The translations under genes were made by a program, and so were the position numbers. The notes under the pieces are model-generated. The model had not been told where the DNA came from. It saw only the letters and a list, made by a program, of their open reading frames with translations, and searched no databases. Shown here in pieces: positions 1 through 8,183 of a stretch of 33,924 bases of DNA (position 1 is its first letter; every line of letters starts with the position of its first letter). Source of the DNA: Actinomycetota bacterium (lineage in GTDB: Bacteria; Actinomycetota; Acidimicrobiia; Acidimicrobiales; Ilumatobacteraceae); assembly GCA_016871295.1 (NCBI GenBank), contig VFZD01000012.1, forward strand, positions 1-33,924. Reading direction: 5' to 3'.

Positions 1-12
1 ACTGCGGGTCGG

Positions 13-105
13 CTACTTGTTGCGTTGATGACGCGTGCGGCGAAGCATCTTCTTGTGCTTCTTTTTGCGCATTCGCTTGCGACGGCGCTTGACCAATGAA
101 CCCAT
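13..105 (-). CDS. Small ribosomal subunit protein bS22 / AURKAIP1-COX24 domain mini-protein
   Basis: A 30-residue, extremely basic protein on the minus strand, starting MGSLVKRRRK and ending RTRHQRNK. It matches the pattern of the actinobacterial mini-protein known in mycobacteria as ribosomal protein bS22 (MGSVIKKRRKR... KHRKLL.. TR.QRRK), which binds rRNA in the small subunit. Length and the MGS(V/L)(I/V)K start agree with that family. ATG is at 105 and TAG at 15-13. A TATCGT box on the minus strand (121-116) lies 10 bases before the ATG, so the mRNA probably has almost no leader. The gene is divergent from the tRNA. It is short enough for automated callers to miss. Confidence 0.85.
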   Translation of the reverse strand: MGSLVKRRRKRMRKKKHKKMLRRTRHQRNK

Positions 106-184
106 GACTTGCAATACGATAGCCGAAGTCACGGGCAAACGACACCCAAACTTGGCTACCGTAGAAGCGTCGGCTGAAGCCCGC

Positions 185-255
185 TCCGGGGTCGTTCAAT
201 GGCAGGACAACGGGTTTTGGTCCCGTCTATAGGGGTTCGAGTCCTCTCCCCGGAA
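185..255 (+). tRNA. tRNA-Gln (anticodon TTG)
   Basis: A complete cloverleaf can be folded. The acceptor stem is TCCGGGG (185-191) with CCCCGGA (248-254). The D stem is GTTC/GGAC. The anticodon stem ACGGG (210-214)/CCCGT (222-226) encloses the loop TTTTGGT with anticodon TTG at 217-219. The T arm is AGGGG-TTCGAGT-CCTCT (231-247), and the discriminator base is A255. The 3' CCA is not encoded. A tRNA-Gln just before glmU is a known actinobacterial arrangement. Confidence 0.95.
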
Positions 256-338
256 CTTCAACTCGCCAGGACGATCGCCGCAAGGGCGCGGCGTGCGATA
301 CGCAAGATGCGATGCGTCAGATCGTGTAGAACATATCC

Positions 339-1436
339 GTGTCGGTTTACGCGATCATCCTCGCCGCGGGCGAGGGCACGAGAATGCAGTCGTCGCGACC
401 CAAACCGCTGCACCTGCTGTGCGGCCAGGAAATGGTGATTCACGTGATCACCGCACTGAAAGATCTCGAGGTCGACAAAACCGCGGTTGTCGTCGGCCAC
501 GGTGCGAAACAAGTGACCAGTGTCGTCGCCAAAAAAGCCCCGAAATGGGCGAATGTTTCGTTCGTCGAGCAAAAGGTGCAACGCGGCACTGGGGATGCGA
601 CGATCGTCGGTCTTTCGGCCATCGATCTGCAGGTCGGCGCGAGCAGCGAAATCTCAGACACGTCGACGGTGATCGTGATGCCGGGTGATACTCCGCTGCT
701 CAAAGCCTCGACGATCTCGACTCTCGTCAACGAGCATCAAAACTCAAACAATGCGGCGACCTTGCTCACGGCGTACCTGGAAATGCCGACTGGTTACGGT
801 CGCATCGTGCGGGCGAAAGACGACCGAATTTTGAAGGTCGTCGAAGAACGCGAGGCGACGCCCGAAATCAAGACGATCAGCGAGGTGAACACCAGCATCT
901 ACGCGTTCAGACGCGACCTTCTGGGCCCCGCCCTGCGCCGCATTTCGAACAAGAATTCACAGGCGGAGTTTTATCTGACCGATGTCGTCGAAGTTTTGGC
1001 CGGCATGGGTCACCGAGTCGGTTCGCACACGGCGGTGGCGAGCGAGGTGAGCGGGGTTAACGATCGCTGGCAACTGGCGATGGCCGAACGCGAACTGCGC
1101 AGTCGCACCAACAATTCGTGGCTCATGTCGGGGGTGACGATGTTCGACCCGCAACAAACATTCATCGACGTCACGGTGAAAATCGGCAAAGATGTGACGC
1201 TCTTGCCCGGCACGATTCTGCAGGGAAACACTGTCATCGGCGACAACTGCGAAATCGGGCCCAACAGCCGCCTCGTCGACACCCAGGTCGGCCAAAACTC
1301 GCGCGTCGACAACACCATCGCCCGCGATTCGACCATTGGCAAAAATGCGACGGTTGGCCCGTTCGCCAATCTCGCGCCAGGTGCGACAGTGGCTGACGAG
1401 GCAATCACCGGTTCGTTCTATGATGGCTCACAGTGA
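339..1436 (+). CDS. glmU: GlmU-type UDP-GlcNAc pyrophosphorylase lacking the acetyltransferase active site
   Basis: Residues 1-230 are the uridylyltransferase domain that makes UDP-GlcNAc from GlcNAc-1-P and UTP for peptidoglycan. The signature LAAGEGTRM is at 8-16 with K22, and GDTPLL, GYGRIV and EVNTSIYAF follow in order. A left-handed beta-helix of hexapeptide repeats starts near 255. The protein is only 365 aa against about 456 in E. coli and 495 in M. tuberculosis. Aligned by eye, it ends at the position of E. coli K352. The residue matching R333 is A346 (LAPGA in place of LRPGA), and the part holding K351, H363, Y366 and K392 is absent. GTG at 339 is the only good start; TAGAAC lies 6 bases upstream. 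The stop overlaps the prs start (GTGA), so this is a tidy gene and not a recent frameshift. Confidence 0.88.
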   Translation: MSVYAIILAAGEGTRMQSSRPKPLHLLCGQEMVIHVITALKDLEVDKTAVVVGHGAKQVTSVVAKKAPKWANVSFVEQKVQRGTGDATIVGLSAIDLQVGASSEISDTSTVIVMPGDTPLLKASTISTLVNEHQNSNNAATLLTAYLEMPTGYGRIVRAKDDRILKVVEEREATPEIKTISEVNTSIYAFRRDLLGPALRRISNKNSQAEFYLTDVVEVLAGMGHRVGSHTAVASEVSGVNDRWQLAMAERELRSRTNNSWLMSGVTMFDPQQTFIDVTVKIGKDVTLLPGTILQGNTVIGDNCEIGPNSRLVDTQVGQNSRVDNTIARDSTIGKNATVGPFANLAPGATVADEAITGSFYDGSQ

Positions 1437-2437
1437 ATAAAACGATCGACAAAGTCACCACCAAACGGATGGCCATCTACACAGGTCGAACCCACCCCGC
1501 GCTGGCCCAGGAAGTGGCGCAACACCTGAATGTGCAACTCGGTGACGCCAACATCAACGAATTCGCCAACGGCGAACTTCGACCGCGGTTTGGCGAGAGC
1601 ATCAGGGGCGGCGATGTATTCATCATGCAGACCCACTGCAGCCACGACGGTCGCAGCATCAACGACTCGATAATGGAACAGTTGATAATGATCGACACCG
1701 CATATCGCGCCTCGGCAAAAAGGGTGACGGCAGTTTGTCCGTTTTATGGATACGCGCGACAAGATCGCAAGGCTGAAGGGCGCGAGCCGATCACGGCCCG
1801 CCTGATTGCCGACATGTTCAAAGCCGCGGGTTCGAAGCGAATGGTTTCGATCGATCTGCACAGCGGACAAATTCAAGGATTCTTCGAGGGCCCCGTCGAT
1901 CACCTCACGGCGATTCCGGTGCTCGAAAAATACGTGCGCGACAACGCTCGCGAGGGCATGGTGATCGTGTCGCCCGACGCGGGACGCGTGAGGGTCGCCG
2001 AACGTTTCGCCCAGCACCTCACCGACATGAGCGCCGATGTCGCGTTCATCAACAAACGTCGACCAAAGAACACGATGAATGTGGCGGAGGCGAAAGAAGT
2101 GATCGGCGAAGTCGAGGGTCGGCTCTGCATTCTTGCCGACGACATGATCGACACGGGTACCACGATCTGCAGCGCGGCCGAATTGCTTTACGCCCGCGGC
2201 GCAAAAGAGGTTTGGGCGATGGCGACACACGGTGTGCTCTCGGGGACGGCGGTCGATCGCCTGAGCAAGTCGAGAATTTCCCGAGTGGTGTTGACAAATA
2301 CGTTGCCGTTGGCGCCGGAAAAACGGCTCGCCAAGTTGGAGATTCTCTCGGTGGCCAAGATTTTGGCCGACGCCCTCTCGGCGGTGTTCGAAGACACCAG
2401 CGTCAGCGATCTTTTCGGGGGCGAGAACCAATCGTGA
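1433..2437 (+). CDS. prs: Ribose-phosphate pyrophosphokinase (PRPP synthetase)
   Basis: Makes PRPP from ribose-5-phosphate and ATP for purine, pyrimidine, histidine and tryptophan synthesis. The 334-aa protein has the catalytic flexible-loop motif YARQDRK (107-113), the DLHSGQIQGFF motif (141-151), SPDAGRVRVAERF, and the PRPP-binding loop DDMIDTGTT (236-244), where many relatives have DTGGT. Length is normal for a class I enzyme. It starts with a GTG that overlaps the glmU stop by four bases (GTGA), implying translational coupling. Genes for UDP-GlcNAc and PRPP synthesis are adjacent in most actinomycetes. Confidence 0.95.
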   Translation: MNKTIDKVTTKRMAIYTGRTHPALAQEVAQHLNVQLGDANINEFANGELRPRFGESIRGGDVFIMQTHCSHDGRSINDSIMEQLIMIDTAYRASAKRVTAVCPFYGYARQDRKAEGREPITARLIADMFKAAGSKRMVSIDLHSGQIQGFFEGPVDHLTAIPVLEKYVRDNAREGMVIVSPDAGRVRVAERFAQHLTDMSADVAFINKRRPKNTMNVAEAKEVIGEVEGRLCILADDMIDTGTTICSAAELLYARGAKEVWAMATHGVLSGTAVDRLSKSRISRVVLTNTLPLAPEKRLAKLEILSVAKILADALSAVFEDTSVSDLFGGENQS

Positions 2438-2470
2438 ATACGACCTGTGGCAACACGAGGCTTTGACCCT

Positions 2471-2476
2471 TAGACT
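2471..2476 (+). promoter_or_regulatory. Possible -10 box for rplY
   Basis: TAGACT fits the TAnnnT form seen before other genes here. It would give a leader of roughly 50 bases that contains the GGAG Shine-Dalgarno at 2524-2527. No convincing -35 element was seen at the right distance. The 95-base prs-rplY gap holds nothing else that I can support. Confidence 0.3.
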
Positions 2477-2532
2477 AAAAAGCCGTCATTTGCTTGGCGT
2501 TCTGAAGAGATTCAAATACACCCGGAGTTTTC

Positions 2533-3222
2533 ATGCCTACATCACTCAAGACAAAAGTTGGTCGTTCAGTCGGTAGCGCCGAAGCGCGTCGACTCGTTTC
2601 GGCCGACCAGATTCCGGCCGTCGTATATGGTCACGGCATGACGCCAGTCAAAGTTACGGTCGACCGTCGCGACTTGCGTCTTGCACTCGCTGGTCCGGCT
2701 GGTGCCAACACGATTCTCGAACTTCAGGTCGGAGACGACAAGTATCCGGCGATCATCAAAGAGTTGCAGCGCGATCCGGTGAGGCGCGTCGTGCGTCACA
2801 TCGACTTCTTGCAGATTTCGCTCACCGAACTGATCACGATGGATGTTCCGGTGCACCTCAAGGGCACGGCGAAAGCCGTCCTCGCGGAAGGCGGCTTGGT
2901 CGACGCGACTGTCAACACAGTGCAAATTCGTGCGACTGCGAGCAACATTCCGAACGAGATTTTGATCGACATCACCAACATGGGCATGCAGGATGTAATC
3001 AGACTCTCGGAAATCAAACTGCCGAACGGAGTCACCGCGGTCGGTGACCCGGACCTCGTGATCGTCACGGTGCTCACCACCAAGATCGAGGAAGAGGCAC
3101 CAGTTGCTGCCGCGGTCGAGGGTGATGCCGTCGCCGTTCCTGCCGAGGGTGCCGCGCCCGCCGAGGGTGCCGCGCCTGTCGAGGGTGCCGCGCCCGCGGG
3201 CAAAGCCAAACCCTCGGCGTAA
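2533..3222 (+). CDS. rplY: Large ribosomal subunit protein bL25, CTC form
   Basis: Binds 5S rRNA in the large subunit. The N-terminal 5S-binding domain covers about residues 5-95 (AVVYGHG, IKELQRDPVRRVVRHIDFLQI), followed by the C-terminal TL5/CTC beta domain to about 185. A tail of about 40 residues rich in Ala, Pro, Glu and Gly carries the repeat EGAAP and ends in KAKPSA. A GGAG Shine-Dalgarno at 2524-2527 sits 5 bases before ATG 2533. The gene is followed after 6 bases by pth, its usual partner in actinomycetes. The tail is low complexity and probably disordered. Confidence 0.95.
   Translation: MPTSLKTKVGRSVGSAEARRLVSADQIPAVVYGHGMTPVKVTVDRRDLRLALAGPAGANTILELQVGDDKYPAIIKELQRDPVRRVVRHIDFLQISLTELITMDVPVHLKGTAKAVLAEGGLVDATVNTVQIRATASNIPNEILIDITNMGMQDVIRLSEIKLPNGVTAVGDPDLVIVTVLTTKIEEEAPVAAAVEGDAVAVPAEGAAPAEGAAPVEGAAPAGKAKPSA
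3142..3195 (+). repeat. Three 18-bp tandem copies in the rplY tail
   Basis: Three consecutive copies of GCCGAGGGTGCCGCGCCC lie at 3142-3159, 3160-3177 and 3178-3195. They differ by a final T in copy 2 and GTC for GCC at the start of copy 3. Each encodes six residues (AEGAAP or VEGAAP), so copy-number change would keep the reading frame. Confidence 0.9.
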
Positions 3223-3228
3223 AACTCA

Positions 3229-3846
3229 ATGGCGCTGTTCGGTCGCTCGAAGCGACCTGAGCGTCGCGGTGCAACGTTCGATTTTCTCTTGGTCGGGTTG
3301 GGTAACCCGGGCAACGAGTATTCGCGAACCCGACACAATGTCGGTTTTGAAGCGATCGATGCCTTGGCGAAACGTCTCGACGCGAAACTGAAATCGGGGC
3401 GTGACCGCGCGCTGACAGCCGAGGTCACGGCGATGTCCAAACACCTGTTGCTGGCCAAGCCGACGACATTCATGAACGAGTCGGGAAACGCCGTGGGCCC
3501 GCTCGCCCGCCGTTATGCGATCGATGATCCGCGAAAGATTGTCGTTGTTCACGACGAACTCGACCTGGAGCCCGGTGTCGTGCGAATAAAAACGGGTGGC
3601 GGAATGGCCGGTCATTTCGGCTTGCAGTCGATTTCACAACACCTCAGGTCACAAGACTTTCTGCGGGTGCGCATCGGCGTGGGCAAACCGCCGTCAAAAG
3701 AGCAAGGCGGCGAACATGTCCTGTCAAGAATTCCATCTCGCGAGCGCGATCTGCTCGACTTCGCGGTGCAGGTTGCCGCCGATGCGTTGCAATTGATCGT
3801 CGAGCATGGCGTCGAAGCGGCGATGCGCGATATCAACGCTCGATAG
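3229..3846 (+). CDS. pth: Peptidyl-tRNA hydrolase
   Basis: Releases tRNA from prematurely dropped peptidyl-tRNA. Family landmarks are LLVGLGNPG with N26 (E. coli N10), catalytic H36 in TRHNVGF (H20), PTTFMNESG with N83 (N68), and VVHDELDL with D109 (D93). The loop after GGG reads AGHFGLQS, so the residue matching E. coli N114 (GHNGL) is F130, which is unusual. The 205-aa protein has about 15 extra N-terminal residues (MALFGRSKRPERR...). A later start would remove them, but no in-frame ATG precedes GLGNPG. It lies in a cotranscribed run with rplY (6 bases) and mfd (9 bases). Confidence 0.93.
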   Translation: MALFGRSKRPERRGATFDFLLVGLGNPGNEYSRTRHNVGFEAIDALAKRLDAKLKSGRDRALTAEVTAMSKHLLLAKPTTFMNESGNAVGPLARRYAIDDPRKIVVVHDELDLEPGVVRIKTGGGMAGHFGLQSISQHLRSQDFLRVRIGVGKPPSKEQGGEHVLSRIPSRERDLLDFAVQVAADALQLIVEHGVEAAMRDINAR

Positions 3847-3855
3847 TCGGCGACG

Positions 3856-6800
3856 ATGGCTGCTCTCGGCGCGCTCGCGTCAACTCTAAGTTTCGAGCCG
3901 GCACTCAGCGCCGCACTCGGCGCACAAAACGCGTCGATTGTCTGCGCTGACAACGCCTGGGCCCTGCTCATCGGCGGACTGACCCAACGAACTGAGAACG
4001 AGATCGTGGTCGTTGCCACCCCGACAGGTCTGATGGCTCGGCAACTGTACGACGACCTGACAAACTTTCTGCCCGAGCGCGACGTCGCGCTGTTTCCCGC
4101 TTGGGAAACCCTGCCGTTCGAGCGGGTCAGCCCCAATTGCGAGACGATGGGTCGACGACTCGAAGTTCTTTGGCGGATCAAAAACGACCGACCAAAAGTC
4201 ATCGTCACTGGAGTTCGGGCCCTACTTCAACACCTGTGCAGCACGACCGTCGAACCGCTCGAGATCAGCCGTCAATCTCGCCTCGACTCCGATGCGCTGT
4301 CGGCGACCCTGGTCAAATTCGGTTACCGACGAGAAGAAGTCGTCGAACATCGCGGCGAGTTTGCCCGCCGCGGCTCGATCGTCGACGTCTTTCCGTCCAC
4401 GGCCGATGCCCCGATTCGCATCGATCTTTGGGGCGATGAGGTCGACCGACTCACCTCATTCAACGTCAACGACCAACGCAGCACCGACGATCTTGGGATG
4501 GTGCGGATATTTCCCGCTCGCGAAATGATCATCACCGACGATGTCGCCGAAAAAGCGCGCTCGCTTATCGCCAAAGAACCGTGGGGTCAAGAAAACTGGG
4601 ATCGCATCTCCCAACAAATGATTTTCGACGGCATGGAGTCTTGGTTGCCCTGGGTAGCCACAGACGGTCAACTGCTGACGACCGTCTGCAGCAACAACTC
4701 GCCCATCCACATCGTGTTGATCGAGCCCCGAAGAATGCGCGATCGGGCGCGAGATTTGATCGCCGAGGAAGACGACCTGGCCCGAGCGCTGGCGTCGACG
4801 TGGTCGCGCGACCCCGGGCAGAGATATCCGCGTCTGCACTCTGAGATCGACTCGTTTCTCAAAGACATCGACGCAAGTTCGATCATCTCATTGACACCCG
4901 TGGCCGATTCGCCGGGTTCGGCGACGATCGTAACGTCGACATGGGGTCAGGCAACCGGCGATACCGAGGCTCTGGCAAGCCGCATCCTCAGGTTGGTCAC
5001 CAAGAAATACCGGGTGGTCATCGCCGCCGACACCCCGAACTCGGCGCAGAGATTCCACGAGGTGTTGACGCTCGAGGGCGTCAACGTGCGAACCCCACAG
5101 CAAGATTCGAGTTCGGTGGCCAGCCCGGGCGTGTCGATCGTGGTCGCACCATTGCACAACGGGTGCGTGAGCAACGATCACGAACTTGCGATCATCACCG
5201 ACACCGACTTGACGGGTCGACGCCGCACGCACCGACAGGTCAAGACACCCAAGCGCGGCTCATCCAGCATTTTTGAAGATCTCAAAGCCGGCGATCATGT
5301 CGTTCATCATGTTCACGGGGTCGGAAAATATCTGGGCATGACCAAGCAAACGATGGGCGGTGCCGAGCGCGATTATCTGCACCTGCAATACAACAACGGC
5401 AACCTATATGTGCCGACCGACCACATCGACTCGATTCGTCAATATGTCGGCGGCGAGACGCCGACTCTCAACCGCATGGGTGGATCAGACTTCGCCCGCT
5501 CGAAGGCGCGCGTGCGCAGCGCCGTGCGCCAAATCGCCCAGGAACTGGTGGTGCTCTACCAACGACGCATCAACGCCAAAGGTCACGCCTTCGCCCCCGA
5601 CACCACCTGGCAAGACGAAATGGAGGCGGCGTTTGCGTTCGTGGAAACACCCGACCAACGCACGGCCATCGACGCGACAAAAACCGACATGGAACGCGAG
5701 GTGCCGATGGATCGTCTCGTTTGCGGTGATGTAGGTTTTGGAAAGACCGAAATCGCCGTTCGCGCGGCGTTCAAGTGCATTCAAGAGGGCAAACAGGTGG
5801 CGGTGCTCGTGCCGACGACGCTCCTGGCTTCGCAACACGGTTCGACCTTCGCTTCAAGATTCGCCGGGTACCCGATTCGAGTCGAAGTTCTGTCGCGATT
5901 CTTGACGGCTGCGCGCGCGAAAAAAGTCGTCAAACAACTCGAGTCGGGTCAAGTCGATTGCGTGATCGGCACGCACCGACTCTTGCAGGAGGGCGTCAAA
6001 TTCAAAGACCTGGGTCTGCTCGTGGTCGATGAAGAGCAAAGATTCGGCGTGCAACACAAGGAATTGATGAAGCAACTCAAGACGAATGTCGACGTGCTCA
6101 CGCTCACGGCGACACCGATTCCCCGGACATTGGAAATGAGCCTGGTCGGAATCAGGGATCTTTCGTTGCTGCACACACCGCCCGCAGATCGCCAACCGAT
6201 TCTCACATTTGTCGGCGAAGAAGACGACCGGGTCGCCGTTGAAGCGATACGTCGCGAACTTTTGCGCGACGGACAAGTCTTTTGGGTGCACAATCGAGTG
6301 AAGAGCATCGAAGAACGAGCCCGAACTTTGCGCGACCTCGTGCCCGAGGCGCGCATCGCAGTCGCCCACGGTCAAATGGACGAGGCGATTCTCGAGCAGA
6401 CAGTGCAAGATTTTTGGGAGGGCAAATACGACGTGCTTGTCTGCACGACGATCATCGAAAGCGGTATCGACATGCCCACGGTGAATACCCTCGTTGTCGA
6501 GCGAGCCGACCTGCTCGGTTTGGGGCAACTGCATCAACTTCGCGGGCGCGTGGGTCGCAGCGGACAACGCGCCTATGCGTATCTGTTTCATCCGCGCGAC
6601 CGTGCGCTATCGGAAGAGGCGTATGAGCGACTGCGCACGATCGGTGAGGCGACCGAACTCGGAAGTGGTTTCAAGATCGCGATGCGCGATCTTGAAATTC
6701 GCGGGGCGGGCAATCTGCTCGGCGAAGCCCAGAGTGGTCACATCGCCGCCGTGGGCTACGACCTTTACTGCCAACTCGTGACCGAGGCGGTGGCCGAAAT

Positions 6801-7263
6801 GAAGGGTGAACAACCCGAGATTGCGATCGAACTGAAGATCGATGTGCCCGTGACGGCATTTTTGCCGACCAATTACGTTGCCAAGGAGGAACTTCGTCTC
6901 GACGCATACCGTCGACTCGTCGCCGTGAGGTCGCACACGGATGTCGCCGATATCAAAAATGAATGGCTCGACAGATTTGGAGAATTGCCCGAGCAGGCCG
7001 AGGCGTTGTTGATTGTTGGCTCGTTGCGCGCCGAGTGTCATCGACTCGGATTGCGTGAGATTGTTTGTGCCGACAATCGTGCCCGTCTCAAGCCGATTGT
7101 GCTGAAGGCCAGCGAGGCGATGCGACTTGTGCGTTTGTCGCCGAACGCGACATACCACGAGCCGAGCGGCGAACTGAACATCGCGATTCCCCGCGGGCAA
7201 GACCCCGCCAAATTTTTGGTCGGCTTCATGCAAGACCTCGTCGAGACCACCCCACTAGTGTGA
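3856..7263 (+). CDS. mfd: Transcription-repair coupling factor
   Basis: A DNA translocase that removes stalled RNA polymerase and recruits UvrA. At 1135 aa it is full length (E. coli 1148). The UvrB-homology region is at the N terminus (FPAWETLPFERVSPN, residues about 80-95). The RNA polymerase-interacting CarD-like domain is at about 476-535 (AGDHVVHHVHGVGKYLG). Walker A is GDVGFGKTE (624-632), the DEEQ box is 725-728, and motif VI is QLRGRVGRSGQ. The C-terminal TRCF domain follows (FLPTNYV...RLDAYRRL). ATG 3856 is 9 bases after the pth stop. The end overlaps the next gene. Confidence 0.97.
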   Translation: MAALGALASTLSFEPALSAALGAQNASIVCADNAWALLIGGLTQRTENEIVVVATPTGLMARQLYDDLTNFLPERDVALFPAWETLPFERVSPNCETMGRRLEVLWRIKNDRPKVIVTGVRALLQHLCSTTVEPLEISRQSRLDSDALSATLVKFGYRREEVVEHRGEFARRGSIVDVFPSTADAPIRIDLWGDEVDRLTSFNVNDQRSTDDLGMVRIFPAREMIITDDVAEKARSLIAKEPWGQENWDRISQQMIFDGMESWLPWVATDGQLLTTVCSNNSPIHIVLIEPRRMRDRARDLIAEEDDLARALASTWSRDPGQRYPRLHSEIDSFLKDIDASSIISLTPVADSPGSATIVTSTWGQATGDTEALASRILRLVTKKYRVVIAADTPNSAQRFHEVLTLEGVNVRTPQQDSSSVASPGVSIVVAPLHNGCVSNDHELAIITDTDLTGRRRTHRQVKTPKRGSSSIFEDLKAGDHVVHHVHGVGKYLGMTKQTMGGAERDYLHLQYNNGNLYVPTDHIDSIRQYVGGETPTLNRMGGSDFARSKARVRSAVRQIAQELVVLYQRRINAKGHAFAPDTTWQDEMEAAFAFVETPDQRTAIDATKTDMEREVPMDRLVCGDVGFGKTEIAVRAAFKCIQEGKQVAVLVPTTLLASQHGSTFASRFAGYPIRVEVLSRFLTAARAKKVVKQLESGQVDCVIGTHRLLQEGVKFKDLGLLVVDEEQRFGVQHKELMKQLKTNVDVLTLTATPIPRTLEMSLVGIRDLSLLHTPPADRQPILTFVGEEDDRVAVEAIRRELLRDGQVFWVHNRVKSIEERARTLRDLVPEARIAVAHGQMDEAILEQTVQDFWEGKYDVLVCTTIIESGIDMPTVNTLVVERADLLGLGQLHQLRGRVGRSGQRAYAYLFHPRDRALSEEAYERLRTIGEATELGSGFKIAMRDLEIRGAGNLLGEAQSGHIAAVGYDLYCQLVTEAVAEMKGEQPEIAIELKIDVPVTAFLPTNYVAKEELRLDAYRRLVAVRSHTDVADIKNEWLDRFGELPEQAEALLIVGSLRAECHRLGLREIVCADNRARLKPIVLKASEAMRLVRLSPNATYHEPSGELNIAIPRGQDPAKFLVGFMQDLVETTPLV

Positions 7264-8177
7264 ATGCGATGAAAAACAAGACACACCTCGTTGTCAAAGT
7301 GGTGTTGCTCTGTTTCGCGACTTGTTTTGCATCGTCTTGCGGTTCGATGTCGACGAGCGCGGCCGAGATCAACGGCAGAAAAATTTCTCGCGCCGAACTC
7401 GAACTGACGATCACCGAGTTGGCTGACGCCGGCCAGACTCCTATCGTCGACGGTGAGATCGACGGCGAAACCGTTCGCGGTGTGCTCTCGGCCCTTGTTC
7501 AGGGCATCGGCACCGAACAATTTCTCAAAGAAAATGGCGAGGAAATCTCGACCGCCGATCGCAACACGACGCGGGCAAAAGTAATGCAGGACACCGACAC
7601 TTCGACCTATACGCAGCACCTCAAAGATTTGATCATCGAACTGAATTCGGGCGTGTTGGCGCTCGAACGGGTGAAGGCGCCAGACGCGAAAAAAGCCGCC
7701 GAGATGTATGCCAAAGCTCCCGCGTCGCTCGGGGTGCTGTGTCTGCGTCACTTGCTCGTCGAGACCGAGGCGACTGCCACCGAGGCACTGAAAAAGTTCA
7801 ACGATGGCGCCGAGTTCGCGACCGTAGCCGGCCAATATTCGATCGAGCCGAACGTCGAGAAATCGGGCGGAGCGCTGACGGGCGCCGACAACGCGTGCAT
7901 CACGCTGACCGAATACCAAAGCAATTTTGACACCGACTTCACCGCGGGAGCACTGCGGGCCAAGGCGGGTGTGGCGTTCGGCCCGGTCAAGTCGAGTTTC
8001 GGTTACCACATCATCTATGTTCGGCCCTTTATCGAAGTCGCCGAGGACATCTCGAAACTTCTGAACACAAGTGCGGGCGTCAACCTGCTCACCGGCTTCA
8101 TTGCGACATCGAAAATCAAGATTGACTCTGCCTATGGATTTTGGAACCCCGCCCGTGGTGGCGTCGTCGCCAACTAA
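7260..8177 (+). CDS. Parvulin-type peptidyl-prolyl isomerase, probable lipoprotein
   Basis: The N-terminal stretch has Lys residues, a hydrophobic run and ASSCGS with C27 as the likely lipidated cysteine (from GTG 7260). It is therefore probably anchored on the outer face of the membrane as a folding factor, like PrsA or SurA. Residues about 30-150 form a SurA-N-like helical region (EINGRKISRAELELT). A PpiC rotamase domain runs from about 157 to 275 (LRHLLVETEATA, FGPVKSSFGYHIIYV). GTG 7260 overlaps the mfd stop as GTGA, like glmU-prs; ATG 7269 is the alternative (302 aa). Mycobacteria have the lipoprotein gene lpqU nearby between mazG and eno; I do not claim orthology. Client proteins are unknown. 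Confidence 0.85.
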   Translation: MNAMKNKTHLVVKVVLLCFATCFASSCGSMSTSAAEINGRKISRAELELTITELADAGQTPIVDGEIDGETVRGVLSALVQGIGTEQFLKENGEEISTADRNTTRAKVMQDTDTSTYTQHLKDLIIELNSGVLALERVKAPDAKKAAEMYAKAPASLGVLCLRHLLVETEATATEALKKFNDGAEFATVAGQYSIEPNVEKSGGALTGADNACITLTEYQSNFDTDFTAGALRAKAGVAFGPVKSSFGYHIIYVRPFIEVAEDISKLLNTSAGVNLLTGFIATSKIKIDSAYGFWNPARGGVVAN

Positions 8178-8183
8178 CCGACG

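Noticed and set aside
1360-1500. Frameshift as the cause of the short GlmU
   Set aside because: No acetyltransferase-like sequence was seen in other frames after 1380, and prs starts at once with a GTGA overlap, so the gene end looks natural.
1418-2431. 337-codon open frame on the minus strand over prs
   Set aside because: Mirror of the prs codons; no recognisable domain, while prs on the plus strand has all its motifs.
2463-2468. TTGACC as a -35 box for rplY
   Set aside because: No acceptable -10 box occurs 16-18 bases downstream; TAGACT is only 2 bases away.
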